Source: Leptospira vanthielii serovar Holland str. Waz Holland = ATCC 700522 (GTDB lineage: Bacteria; Spirochaetota; Leptospiria; Leptospirales; Leptospiraceae). From it: a stretch of DNA of 20,869 nucleotides. The position numbers and the translations under genes are program-made. The DNA lies in assembly GCF_000332455.1 (NCBI RefSeq), contig NZ_AOGY02000020.1, forward strand, positions 1 through 20,869, given 5' to 3'. The notes under the pieces are model-generated. The model had not been told where the DNA came from and ran no database searches. It was given only the letters and a program-made list of their open reading frames with translations. Below, in pieces: positions 1 through 7,080 of this stretch; position 1 is the first letter of the stretch; every line of letters begins with the position of its first letter.

Positions 1-60
1 ACGCCACGTATGAACCGATTCTCTCTTAAACTCTGTGGTGTATTGTTTTCTCCGCTTCAT
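1..60 (-). CDS. IS3-family transposase OrfA, N-terminal 20 residues only
   Basis: Only the first 20 codons are in the window. The peptide starts MKRRKQYTTEFKRE and then SVHTWR. The pattern of basic residues followed by Y-T-x-E-F-K-R-E is the classic start of the helix-turn-helix OrfA protein of IS3-family elements (HTH_Tnp_1 type). OrfA binds the element ends and is normally followed by OrfB, made by programmed frameshifting and carrying the DDE catalytic domain. Neither the rest of OrfA nor OrfB is visible. A good ribosome-binding site (AGAGG, five bases from the ATG) supports the start. The family call rests on a short stretch. Confidence 0.7.
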   Translation of the reverse strand, partial: MKRRKQYTTEFKRESVHTWR

Positions 61-120
61 GGCAACCTCTTGTAGTCGTTTGTTGCCTATTGTCGAGTAT
101 ATAATGCGTTAGGAACTTCA
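1..120 (-). mobile_element. Left end of an IS3-family insertion sequence (partial, runs off window)
   Basis: Read on the minus strand, the element appears to begin at 120 with TGAAGTTCCTAACGC. About 60 bases later an open frame opens with ATG at 60-58, preceded by AGAGG five bases upstream, and it encodes a typical IS3-family orfA N-terminus. The outer border is set at 120 because the interrupted Lnt-like reading frame stops making sense exactly there, and because IS3-family ends commonly begin TGA or TGT. The other end lies outside the window, so target duplication and terminal inverted repeats cannot be verified. Seen: start codon, ribosome site and orfA-like peptide. Inferred: the exact border and the family. 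Confidence 0.7.
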
Positions 121-426
121 AGCATACACAAAAAAGACTAGGGAGGAAATGACAATCCCTTGTCCCGAAATATTTCGGATAGCATTCCAGATCCAATAGA
201 AACTGGTAAGAGTCACAAAACTGGAGAAAAGAAGAGTTGCCGCGAGTGTTTGTTTCCAATTGGAAGTGATCGAAAGTTGTTTGGTGAAGTAAAGAAGTAG
301 AAAGATACAAAGAAACCCTGCGGAGGCAAATCCGAAGGGTTCGAGTGCCAGTGCGAAAAAAAATGCTACTGGTATGAGTAATAAAAATGGGTATTTAATT
401 TCCGGAATTTTTGAGTGTTTTCTCAT
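118..426 (-). pseudogene. lnt: Apolipoprotein N-acyltransferase-like protein, truncated by IS insertion
   Basis: Lnt is an inner-membrane enzyme of about 500 residues that adds the third acyl chain to the N-terminal cysteine of lipoproteins. Only the first 102 residues remain here. They show the N-terminal membrane region: a hydrophobic helix followed by FALALEPFGFA, another helix, and FYWIWNAIRNISGQG, which fits the Lnt membrane core. The catalytic nitrilase domain (Glu-Lys-Cys) is absent. The frame ends in a TGA at 120-118 that appears to be the first three bases of the neighbouring insertion sequence. The start ATG (426-424) overlaps the 3' end of the lipase foldase gene by 32 bases, so the two were probably cotranscribed. 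Leptospira often has more than one lnt homologue, so loss of this copy need not be lethal. Confidence 0.65.
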
Positions 427-1444
427 ATTCCATTCTTCTTGAATATTCCTCTGCCAACTCCTTGCTGCCTAAGGTTTGGATTCTAAGTTCCATTAATTTT
501 TTTTCGCGTTCTGATTCTGAAAGATTAGGATAGGTTTTTAGTAAGTTTTTTTCTTCCGTTTGCAGTTTGGAGATTTTTTCCTCTTCTTCTTTCATTTCTT
601 TCAAAACCTTTTCCATCCGATCGTTTCCGTCTTTACCAAAATAACGAATTCGAACTTCTTTTTCTTTTGCCTCTCTCTCGGAACCAGATAACTTAGAGAG
701 TTCGTTTTGTCTAAGGTCCATTTCTGTTTCAAACTTATCAAACTTAGGTTCTCTTGCGGTCACTGCATTGTAAAAGGAACCAAAGGATTTTTTACGGTAG
801 TCTTCGTATAAACGAATTCTTTCATCGGCTTTTAAGTTTTTGGTTTCATCGAGGAAATTTTTTCGGTTAAAACTAAAATCAGCGGTAGCTTCTTCTAACC
901 CAAAGATAAGTTCCGCATCTTCTTTCGGAAAATATTTCCTTCTGAGTTGTTTGATTTGTTCGTATCGTTCTTGGTTGGTGTAGGATTTACTCGATGGATC
1001 TAATTGAACCATAGCTTCTTCATATTTTAAATAATTGGATAACATGCCAATCAATCGTTTGGCGTCCTCTCCGCTATATTCGTTTTGGAGGAAGGCTTTG
1101 ATGTATTCATGACATTGTTCCCTGGTGCTTCCTTCGGGACATTGTCTACGTAAGTTCCACAGTTCTGAAACAAAATTTAACTCACCCGATTTGGCACGGG
1201 TAAGGATTTCCTCAAAACGTAAAAACTGTCCATCAGCAGTGAAGATGGTTTTTGCTGATTCTAAATAGAATGGATCCACAGAGAATCCATCACTTTGTGT
1301 GCGAAAGTAAGACTCTGCTTTGTCGTTTGGATTTTCGTCGTTTGTGGTTTCCATTGGGTTCGGACTAAAGATGCGAAAGGCAATGTATAAAAGGAGTAAG
1401 GCTCCTATGCCGTAACTAAGGTAACGTAAATTTTTAACATTCAT
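395..1444 (-). CDS. lifO: Lipase-specific foldase (steric lipase chaperone)
   Basis: This protein is predicted to fold the neighbouring secreted lipase while anchored in the inner membrane. I start it at ATG 1444-1442 (MNVKNLRYLSYG) because that places one transmembrane helix (roughly residues 6-25) at the N-terminus, as in known foldases. The longer frame to 1501 runs into a terminator hairpin. After the anchor come a short linker and then a long, charged, helical region with three repeats of an L/V-R-x-x-Y/T-F/L-G/P-K-type motif (YFPKEDAELIFG, YFGKDGNDRM, LGSKELAEEY). This fits the extended helical lipase-clasping domain. About 349 residues is the usual length. The family's essential RxxFDY(F/C)L(S/T)AxGE motif is only loosely kept as RFEEILTRAKSGE. 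The position directly downstream of the lipase is strong contextual support. Confidence 0.83.
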   Translation of the reverse strand: MNVKNLRYLSYGIGALLLLYIAFRIFSPNPMETTNDENPNDKAESYFRTQSDGFSVDPFYLESAKTIFTADGQFLRFEEILTRAKSGELNFVSELWNLRRQCPEGSTREQCHEYIKAFLQNEYSGEDAKRLIGMLSNYLKYEEAMVQLDPSSKSYTNQERYEQIKQLRRKYFPKEDAELIFGLEEATADFSFNRKNFLDETKNLKADERIRLYEDYRKKSFGSFYNAVTAREPKFDKFETEMDLRQNELSKLSGSEREAKEKEVRIRYFGKDGNDRMEKVLKEMKEEEEKISKLQTEEKNLLKTYPNLSESEREKKLMELRIQTLGSKELAEEYSRRMEYEKTLKNSGN

Positions 1445-1488
1445 GGGAGATGGTATCGTAGTAAAGGACGGATTGAAACTTCTGCAAA

Positions 1489-1519
1489 CAAAAAAACCCA
1501 AGCACTCGCTTGGGTTTTT
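1489..1519 (-). terminator. Intrinsic terminator between lipase and foldase
   Basis: The arms AAAAACCCAAGC (1492-1503) and GCTTGGGTTTTT (1508-1519) form a perfect 12-base-pair stem with a four-base loop. Read on the minus strand, the stem is followed by a run of seven T. It lies 22 bases after the lipase stop codon and about 48 bases before the foldase start, so lipase transcripts should mostly end here. The sequence is also nearly symmetrical, with A-runs on the other side, but there is no plus-strand gene that would use it. Confidence 0.85.
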
Positions 1520-1540
1520 CGAAAAAACTTCGGAATTGAA

Positions 1541-2470
1541 TTACTGATTTGCCTTCATGTTGGAAGCAATATTCAAATAGTAACCTTCAACATCATACCA
1601 AAAACTCCCAGAACGAAGAGTGTTGGATGCTTGTAAGTGGTCTACACCTGTAGTGAAGATTCCATAAGAAGGTCCCCCTTTCCAAGTTCCCCATTTTTGT
1701 GAAGAAAGTGGAACGAGCCCATCATTCGTGAAACCTTGTCCTTGGAAAAGTCCACCAGCACCACAAGCTGGGTGAAGGATTCCCATTAGTGGGTGTTGGA
1801 TAAGGTCTGGAATTGTGATAGATGATCCGTAAGAGAAATACTTTACACCTGATTTGTTTGGAGTATAGGCATTAAAAGAGGTAAGTCCCTCTTTACTTAA
1901 AGATGACAATGCAGCCAGAGCGTTTTGTTGGTTGGTTCCCCCATAAACAATTTTCACAAGAGTTTCAACGATACTAGCCACAAATGGTTGGATCCAACTT
2001 GGAAGAACAGTTTTGATAATGTCTGCAATCGGTGAACCGTAGTGTGGTGTATTCAATGTGGTGAGGGATGCCGTGCGTCCAGAAAGTCCTAGGTTCGATA
2101 CCATATAACGGCTATCAAGTCCACCTTGGGAGTGGCCGAGGATATGAAATTTTCCAGTGTAATTTGTAGCAGCAGAGTAAGTAAGGATGGCAGCTTTTAA
2201 TTCCTGAGCCCGCACTTCATTGGAGTTGGCAGCAGTTTTTCCTGGAGCAAATACGGTAGCTCCTTGACTTCTGAGGTAATCGTCAGTTCCACCCCAATAG
2301 TTTACGATGCTGATGATACCGCCAGAGTTTTCGCCCCAACCGAAAAGGCCATGGGATAGGATGATGGGGTAGGTACCCGCAAGTGGTTTGGAAGAAGAAC
2401 CGGAACTAGCGAGAACGGGAGTTGCTAAAGCGACGGTTATAAAAATGGCTAAAAGACCTTTCTTTATCAT
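1541..2470 (-). CDS. lip: Secreted triacylglycerol lipase (family I, foldase-dependent)
   Basis: A predicted extracellular alpha/beta hydrolase that cleaves long-chain triacylglycerols. The start at 2470 is chosen because AAAGGTG lies at ribosome-site distance and because it opens a clean signal peptide (MIKKG, hydrophobic core, cleavage near VLA-SSG, about residue 22). Family I landmarks appear in order: the oxyanion-hole motif SHGLFGW (39-45), the nucleophile elbow GHSQGG with Ser114, the acid region TNDGLVP with Asp250, and the catalytic His278 in VDHLQ. The two Asp/Asn-rich loops near 250 and 278 also fit the calcium site of this family. Mature size of about 29-30 kDa matches Pseudomonas/Burkholderia-type lipases. 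The foldase follows on the same strand, and a TetR gene diverges upstream. Substrate range cannot be read from sequence. Confidence 0.93.
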   Translation of the reverse strand: MIKKGLLAIFITVALATPVLASSGSSSKPLAGTYPIILSHGLFGWGENSGGIISIVNYWGGTDDYLRSQGATVFAPGKTAANSNEVRAQELKAAILTYSAATNYTGKFHILGHSQGGLDSRYMVSNLGLSGRTASLTTLNTPHYGSPIADIIKTVLPSWIQPFVASIVETLVKIVYGGTNQQNALAALSSLSKEGLTSFNAYTPNKSGVKYFSYGSSITIPDLIQHPLMGILHPACGAGGLFQGQGFTNDGLVPLSSQKWGTWKGGPSYGIFTTGVDHLQASNTLRSGSFWYDVEGYYLNIASNMKANQ

Positions 2471-2513
2471 AAATTTTTCACCTTTGAATTTTCTGAGATA
2501 AAATTGTGTCAAT

Positions 2514-2531
2514 TTGCCTTACATAAGGCAA
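2514..2531. promoter_or_regulatory. Perfect palindrome in the lipase leader, candidate operator
   Basis: The arms TTGCCTTA (2514-2521) and TAAGGCAA (2524-2531) are perfect inverted repeats separated by two bases. The site lies 44-61 bases upstream of the lipase ATG, between that gene and the divergent TetR gene. It could be a repressor site overlapping the lipase promoter. I could not place a convincing -10/-35 pair, so function is inference from position and symmetry. Confidence 0.45.
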
Positions 2532-2578
2532 GGATAATTTCGCTACAGATTTGAAAAAAATGGGATTTTTTGTAATAA

Positions 2579-2592
2579 TTGAACGTGTTCAA
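2579..2592. promoter_or_regulatory. Second palindrome in the lipase/tetR gap, candidate TetR operator
   Basis: TTGAAC and GTTCAA are inverted arms around a two-base centre (GT). The site lies 61 bases before the tetR start and about 110 bases before the lipase start. Local TetR-family regulators commonly bind palindromes in such divergent gaps. Arm length is short, so this is only suggestive. Confidence 0.4.
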
Positions 2593-2652
2593 AAATTACT
2601 TGTGGTTCGATTGTTTCTCATTTCCATTTGATGGGAAGTAATCTTCAGTTTT

Positions 2653-3366
2653 ATGCCAAACACGGTCCCAAAAAAAATATCCAACCAAACATTGAGTAAA
2701 CGAGAAGTGACAAAGGAGAGGATTTATAATTCTGCAATTACCTTGTTTCGGAAAGAAGGTTATGAACTCGCTACCATGCGTCGAATTGCAAAAGAGGCTC
2801 GAGTTTCTTTAGGCCTTACTTACTATCATTTCAAAACAAAAGAAGAGATAGTTCTTCATTTTTACAGAGAGTCCCAAATAGAAGTCAAACTACTTGCCTC
2901 ACAGTTTTCTAAAACTACAAGAGATTTTAAGGCCAGACTCAAATTCATTATCTTAACCCAATTAGAAAGTTTTTCAGAATATAAAATTTTTTTGCAAGTA
3001 TTAGCAAGGCATGCAGGGGATCCAAGCCATCCCCTCTCACCATTCAGTCCAGAGACAACTCTCATTCGAGAAGAAGCTGTGGCTATGATTCGTGAGGCAT
3101 TAGAAACATCGAATTTGAAAATTCGAGAAGACCTTGCTATGATTTTACCAGAGTTATTATGGATGGAACAAATGGGGCTTGTTTACTTTTGGTTGTCTGA
3201 TTCCTCAAAGTCTTATATTAGTACGAAACTTTTAATGAATGATTCCTTAGAATTGACATTCAAACTCATCAAACTTTCCAATTTTCCTTTGTTTAAAAAT
3301 GTGATGGGTCCCATCTTTCGTATGTTTCGATTGGTGAAAGGAAACCCAATTACGAAAAAACGCTAA
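2653..3366 (+). CDS. TetR/AcrR-family transcriptional regulator
   Basis: A 237-residue one-component regulator. The N-terminal helix-turn-helix (about residues 18-66) has the family pattern: TKERIYNSAITLFRKEGYE, then TMRRIAKEARVSLGLTYYHF and KTKEEIVLHFY. The remaining two thirds should form the ligand-binding and dimerisation core, and I cannot tell the ligand. The gene diverges from the secreted lipase, with two palindromes in the shared gap, so control of the lipase and of itself is the obvious guess. The start at 2653 has no strong ribosome site (GGGAAG is 14 bases away). The next Met is beyond the start of the DNA-binding domain, so 2653 is retained. Confidence 0.85.
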   Translation: MPNTVPKKISNQTLSKREVTKERIYNSAITLFRKEGYELATMRRIAKEARVSLGLTYYHFKTKEEIVLHFYRESQIEVKLLASQFSKTTRDFKARLKFIILTQLESFSEYKIFLQVLARHAGDPSHPLSPFSPETTLIREEAVAMIREALETSNLKIREDLAMILPELLWMEQMGLVYFWLSDSSKSYISTKLLMNDSLELTFKLIKLSNFPLFKNVMGPIFRMFRLVKGNPITKKR

Positions 3367-3410
3367 AACTATACTTGCCAAAGGATAGCAAGTTTGGTAA
3401 TTTCTGTCGC

Positions 3411-5054
3411 ATGAAAATTACCCGAAAGAATTGGATTCACTTTGGATTATTCATCAGCTTTTTCTTTCAAGTTTGGATTCTTCCCCTTGCAGCAAGAGAT
3501 GTGCGAATACTCACAAATCCACTGACTGATGAAGTGGGAATCCTACCCTCTTGGGAAAGGAACCAAATCATAGAGATTCTTTCGGCGATTGAAACAAAAA
3601 CATCCGCACAAGTATATGTTTATGTCATCCCGAGTTTGGAAGGGGAAAATCTAGAAACCTATTCTTTGGCTGTTGCCGAAAATTCGAAGTTAGGACAAAA
3701 GGGAAAAGACAATGGAGTATTAGTTTTATTGTCTACGGGGGATCGTAAGGTTCGTATCGAAGTTGGATATGGACTAGAAGAAACATTAACAGATACTTTG
3801 TGCAATCGAATCATTCGTAATGTGATGATTCCTGAATTTAAAAAAGGAGAAATACCTCTAGGTTTGGTTTCGGGGATTCATGCAATTGAATCCATTTTGT
3901 ATGGAGCGTCCGAATCCAACCCTGCTTTAAATACGGATTATCCTGATGGAATTGGTGTTGGATTGTCGAGTGACAACACACCCAAAAACATTGGATTTGC
4001 AGTTGGAATTTTGGTCCTAGCTCTCATCGTTCACTATGTACTAAAAGATAACAAAATATACAAAGAGAGAAAATGGATGGGAGTTTTGTATGGTTTATTT
4101 GTCCTTTCCATCATTTGGTATTTTTTTCCCGATGCTGTGTTTTATTTATTCTGCTTTGGGGTTTTTGCGGGTAATTTGTATTTACTCTACGGGCTTTGGT
4201 CTCCACTATCTTATCTTTTTTCCTTTCTTTCCATTTTGTTTTGGATTCCGTTTATCAATTATACATTCAAAGCGGACTTAAATGTTTTGTTTTGGGTATT
4301 TGGAATTATCAGTTTGATTTTATATTCCTTAAAAATTGCCTTGGATGAATCTTTCATTAAATTTTTCAATGCAATTGCCAAAAAAATAGGTTCAACTCCC
4401 AAGGGTTTGTTTTTACATATATTTTCTTTTTTGACATTAGGTTTTACGATTCTTTCCCTTTGGAATGGAGAAAGATTTTTTTACATCCTCTTTTACCAAG
4501 GTTTGATTTTATTTACGATCTATGGTTTAGGAAAAAGTTCTTTTGGTTTTACAACTTTTCATTATTTTTCTGCGTTTTTCCTTTGGCTTTTTCTCGTAGC
4601 TGGATTGTATTTTTTTTGGCCGATTGCCAATGATTCAGTTCCTTCCTTTGATTCAGAAACTATGATTCTTTGGCTCCAATGGTTTATTTGTTTGGTGTTT
4701 GGTTATCTTTTGGCTGTTTCTATAAAAGTAGAATCTTGGAAATATCGATTTCTCAAGTATGCTTTGATTGCTGCGGTTTGGACTTCAGGTTTTTCCCTAC
4801 ATTATCTTTTGGGATTCTCAGACAAATGGTCGCCAATGACCTTCGTATTCTCCTATGTTTCTCTATTCATTCTGCATTTTCTTTATGTACTTGCCAATGA
4901 ATCAGGGAGTGGATCTTATTCTTCTTACTCTTCCGGTAGCAGTTCTTCCTCGTCTTCTTATTCCTCTTCGAGTTACAGTAGTTCGTCTAGTTCCCGTTCG
5001 TCGGGAGGGGGAGGTGGTAGTTTTGGCGGTGGAGGTAGTTCGGGAAGTTGGTAA
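3411..5054 (+). CDS. TPM-domain (YgcG-like) polytopic membrane protein with Ser/Gly tail
   Basis: About 547 residues. I start at ATG 3411 (MKITRKNWIHFG), which gives a signal sequence ending near LAARD; the longer frame opens with TTG at 3375 and adds 12 poorly fitting residues. After the signal comes a TPM domain (about 25-160). It includes the stretches ILPSWERNQIIEILSAIE, QVYVYVIPSLEG, NGVLVLLSTGDRKVRIEVGYGLEE and LTDTLCNRIIRNVMIPEFKKG, all typical of this fold. The middle (about 195-500) holds ten or more hydrophobic segments, many more than the usual two or three in YgcG-like proteins. The end is a run of about 45 residues of Ser, Tyr and then Gly ending GGGGSSGSW, the hallmark tail of this family. 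TPM proteins have been linked to photosystem repair in plants and to envelope stress in bacteria; the role here is unknown. Confidence 0.8.
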   Translation: MKITRKNWIHFGLFISFFFQVWILPLAARDVRILTNPLTDEVGILPSWERNQIIEILSAIETKTSAQVYVYVIPSLEGENLETYSLAVAENSKLGQKGKDNGVLVLLSTGDRKVRIEVGYGLEETLTDTLCNRIIRNVMIPEFKKGEIPLGLVSGIHAIESILYGASESNPALNTDYPDGIGVGLSSDNTPKNIGFAVGILVLALIVHYVLKDNKIYKERKWMGVLYGLFVLSIIWYFFPDAVFYLFCFGVFAGNLYLLYGLWSPLSYLFSFLSILFWIPFINYTFKADLNVLFWVFGIISLILYSLKIALDESFIKFFNAIAKKIGSTPKGLFLHIFSFLTLGFTILSLWNGERFFYILFYQGLILFTIYGLGKSSFGFTTFHYFSAFFLWLFLVAGLYFFWPIANDSVPSFDSETMILWLQWFICLVFGYLLAVSIKVESWKYRFLKYALIAAVWTSGFSLHYLLGFSDKWSPMTFVFSYVSLFILHFLYVLANESGSGSYSSYSSGSSSSSSSYSSSSYSSSSSSRSSGGGGGSFGGGGSSGSW

Positions 5055-5148
5055 CCTGAAAATAAGAAAAATAAGAATTTTTTTATTTGATTCTAGAATT
5101 GATTTGGATTGAGTCAGAAATCAAAAGCTAAATTTCTATCTTTTCTGT

Positions 5149-5616
5149 TTATCGAATTCGTTTGCGGTAACGAATGTAAAATCGTTCAAAGGAAGATTTG
5201 TCCCAAAAACGAATGGCTTCCTCATTTTGTAAAATAGCGCGCAGTTCCATCGCCGGGATGGATTTTTCCTTACACCAAAGGTCTACATCCAGAAGAAGGG
5301 AAGTCATATACCCTTTTTTCTTTTTACCAAGTTTGGTTACGGCAAGATCGATAAATAGGCTTCTTTCTTCTTCTAAATGGGGTTTTTCTTCGATGCGTCC
5401 AATGAGTAAAGATACAAGTTCGGATTCATCGAAGAAACCTCTCATATAGACTTTGCCGGTTCCTATCAATTTGAAATAAATGTCTGTGAATTTGGTTGCG
5501 GCCCTTGGGCGGATACGAAAGAGACCATCTAACTCAAGTTCGTTTACCTTTCGGTAAAACTGATTTACGAGTTCGATGGTCTGGTTTCTGTCAGATTCGT
5601 TTAAGTCTCTTATCAC
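5149..5616 (-). CDS. GNAT-family N-acetyltransferase
   Basis: A 155-residue GNAT-fold protein, expected to move an acetyl group from acetyl-CoA to an amine. The core has the normal order. An N-terminal MIRDLNESDRNQTIELVNQFY helix region comes first, then a central sheet with VYMRGFFDESELVSLLIGRIEE. The acetyl-CoA loop follows as LAVTKLGKKKKGYMTSLL, a variant of the Q/RxxGxG/A signature, and the C-terminal AILQNEEAIRFWDKSSFERFYIRYRKR is the usual family ending. The start is a GTG at 5616 immediately after the TAG stop of glycyl-tRNA synthetase with no intervening base, so translation is probably coupled to that gene. The substrate cannot be inferred from sequence. Confidence 0.85.
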   Translation of the reverse strand: MIRDLNESDRNQTIELVNQFYRKVNELELDGLFRIRPRAATKFTDIYFKLIGTGKVYMRGFFDESELVSLLIGRIEEKPHLEEERSLFIDLAVTKLGKKKKGYMTSLLLDVDLWCKEKSIPAMELRAILQNEEAIRFWDKSSFERFYIRYRKRIR

Positions 5617-7017
5617 CTAAACCATTCGATTGATGAGATAAGTTTTGAGCTCAAGTATTGGAATTCTTTCTTGTTTCATCGAATCTCTTTCCCTGATGGT
5701 AACGGTTCCATCACTCATCGTGTCGTAATCTACTGTGATACAGAAAGGCGTTCCAATTTCGTCATGACGACGGTAACGTTTTCCAATGGCACCACTATCA
5801 TCATAATCTACATACCAATGGTTACGAAGATCGGTATAAATTTCTTTGGCCTTGGTATCGAGTCCGTCTTTTTTCATGAGTGGAAAGATCGCCACCTTCA
5901 TTGGGCTCACTCGTTTTCCAAAACGAAGAACAGTGCGAACTTCATCCTTTTCTAACTTTTCTTCTTCGTAAGCATCACAAAGTACTGCAAGAAAAAGTCG
6001 GTTGAGACCGAGAGCCGGTTCTACCACATAAGGAAGGTATTTTTTCTTTTGATCCAAATCATGGTATTTTAAATCTTCGGAAGAAAATGTTTCGTGTTGG
6101 GTGAGGTCATAATCCGTCCTTGAGGCAACACCCCAAAGTTCTCCCCAACCAAAAGGATATTTGTATTCAATGTCGCTTGTGGAATCACTATAAAAAGAAA
6201 GTTCTTCTTTGGCATGTTCTCTCACGCGAAGGTTTTCTTTTTTTAGTCCGACTACATTTACAAGCCAGTCCATGCAGTAGTTCACCCAATAGGTAAACCA
6301 TTCTTTTTGAGTCCCTGGTTCACAGAAAAACTCCATCTCCATTTGTTCGAATTCTCGCGTGCGAAAGATAAATTGGCGAGCCATAATTTCGTTTCGAAAA
6401 GACTTCCCGATTTGTGCAATCCCAAAGGGAACTTTTTTCCGCGCAATTTGGGTTACGTTCTTAAAATTGATAAAGATCCCTTGGGCGGTTTCCGGGCGAA
6501 GGTAAATGTCTGTCGCTCCTTCTTCGGAGGCACCGTGGGATGTTTTGAACATCAAATTGAATTGGCGGGCATCAGTAAAACTTCCCACCGTTCCGCAAGT
6601 AGGGCATGCGTAGGCTTTGTCCCGGATGGTATTTGTGAGCTCTTCTAAACTTTTTCCGGTAGCGGCACCTTCTCCTTCTTTATCTTCTAAGAACTTATCC
6701 ACACGGACTCGTGTTCTACATTTTTTGCAGTCCATCAGGGGATCATTGAAGTTGGAGATATGGCCGGATGCTTCCCAAACGCGAGGGTGGAGGAGGATGG
6801 AGGAATCAAGGCCCAAAACATCGTCCCTTCTATGAACAAAGTATTCCCACCAAAGTCTTTTTAGGTTGTTTAATACTTCGATTCCGTTCGGACCATAGTC
6901 AAATGTGTTGGAGAGGCCTCCGTAAATTTCGGATCCGGGGAAAACAAAGCCCCTTCTTTTGGAGACTGCTACTATGGGTTTGAGCGACTGCTCTTCTTTC
7001 TCTTTCGGCTGTGCCAT
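5617..7017 (-). CDS. glyQS: Glycine--tRNA ligase (homodimeric, eukaryote/archaeal-like type)
   Basis: Charges tRNA-Gly with glycine in the cytosol. This is the single-chain alpha2 class II enzyme of about 466 residues, not the alpha2beta2 form. Visible landmarks are: the N-terminal RRGFVFPGSEIYGG and TFDYGPNG segment; a CxxC pair (DCKKC) and a second (ACPTC) forming a probable zinc knuckle; LRPETAQGIFINF; class II motif 2 around FRNEI...FRTREFEQMEMEFF; and motif 3 EPALGLNRLFLAVL. The C-terminal anticodon-binding domain begins near KVAIFPLM and ends KTYLINRMV. I prefer ATG 7017 (MAQPKEKEE); an in-frame TTG nine bases upstream (7026) is possible. The divergent membrane gene at 7081 leaves about 60 bases for both promoters. 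Confidence 0.96.
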   Translation of the reverse strand: MAQPKEKEEQSLKPIVAVSKRRGFVFPGSEIYGGLSNTFDYGPNGIEVLNNLKRLWWEYFVHRRDDVLGLDSSILLHPRVWEASGHISNFNDPLMDCKKCRTRVRVDKFLEDKEGEGAATGKSLEELTNTIRDKAYACPTCGTVGSFTDARQFNLMFKTSHGASEEGATDIYLRPETAQGIFINFKNVTQIARKKVPFGIAQIGKSFRNEIMARQFIFRTREFEQMEMEFFCEPGTQKEWFTYWVNYCMDWLVNVVGLKKENLRVREHAKEELSFYSDSTSDIEYKYPFGWGELWGVASRTDYDLTQHETFSSEDLKYHDLDQKKKYLPYVVEPALGLNRLFLAVLCDAYEEEKLEKDEVRTVLRFGKRVSPMKVAIFPLMKKDGLDTKAKEIYTDLRNHWYVDYDDSGAIGKRYRRHDEIGTPFCITVDYDTMSDGTVTIRERDSMKQERIPILELKTYLINRMV

Positions 7018-7080
7018 ATCCGCCAAATTTTTTGTTTTCCATGAAAATTCAAAGTATTTTCCTTGAGATAAGACTAAAGA

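Noticed and set aside
1..12. ACGCCACGTATG at the window start matches 20329-20340 in the IS481 transposase
   Set aside because: The match stops after 12 bases and the two sites belong to different element families (IS3 orfA and IS481 DDE domain) in different reading contexts; taken as coincidence.
26..310. 94-residue minus-strand frame across the IS end and lnt
   Set aside because: It spans the border between the element and the interrupted gene in a third frame and has no domain; both real frames there are better supported.
4855..5112. 85-residue plus frame over the Ser/Gly tail of the TPM protein
   Set aside because: Arises from the low-complexity Ser/Gly codons read in another frame.
5055..5148. 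Terminator between the TPM gene and the convergent GNAT gene
   Set aside because: Only weak AT pairing around GAATTTTTTTATTT; no convincing stem.
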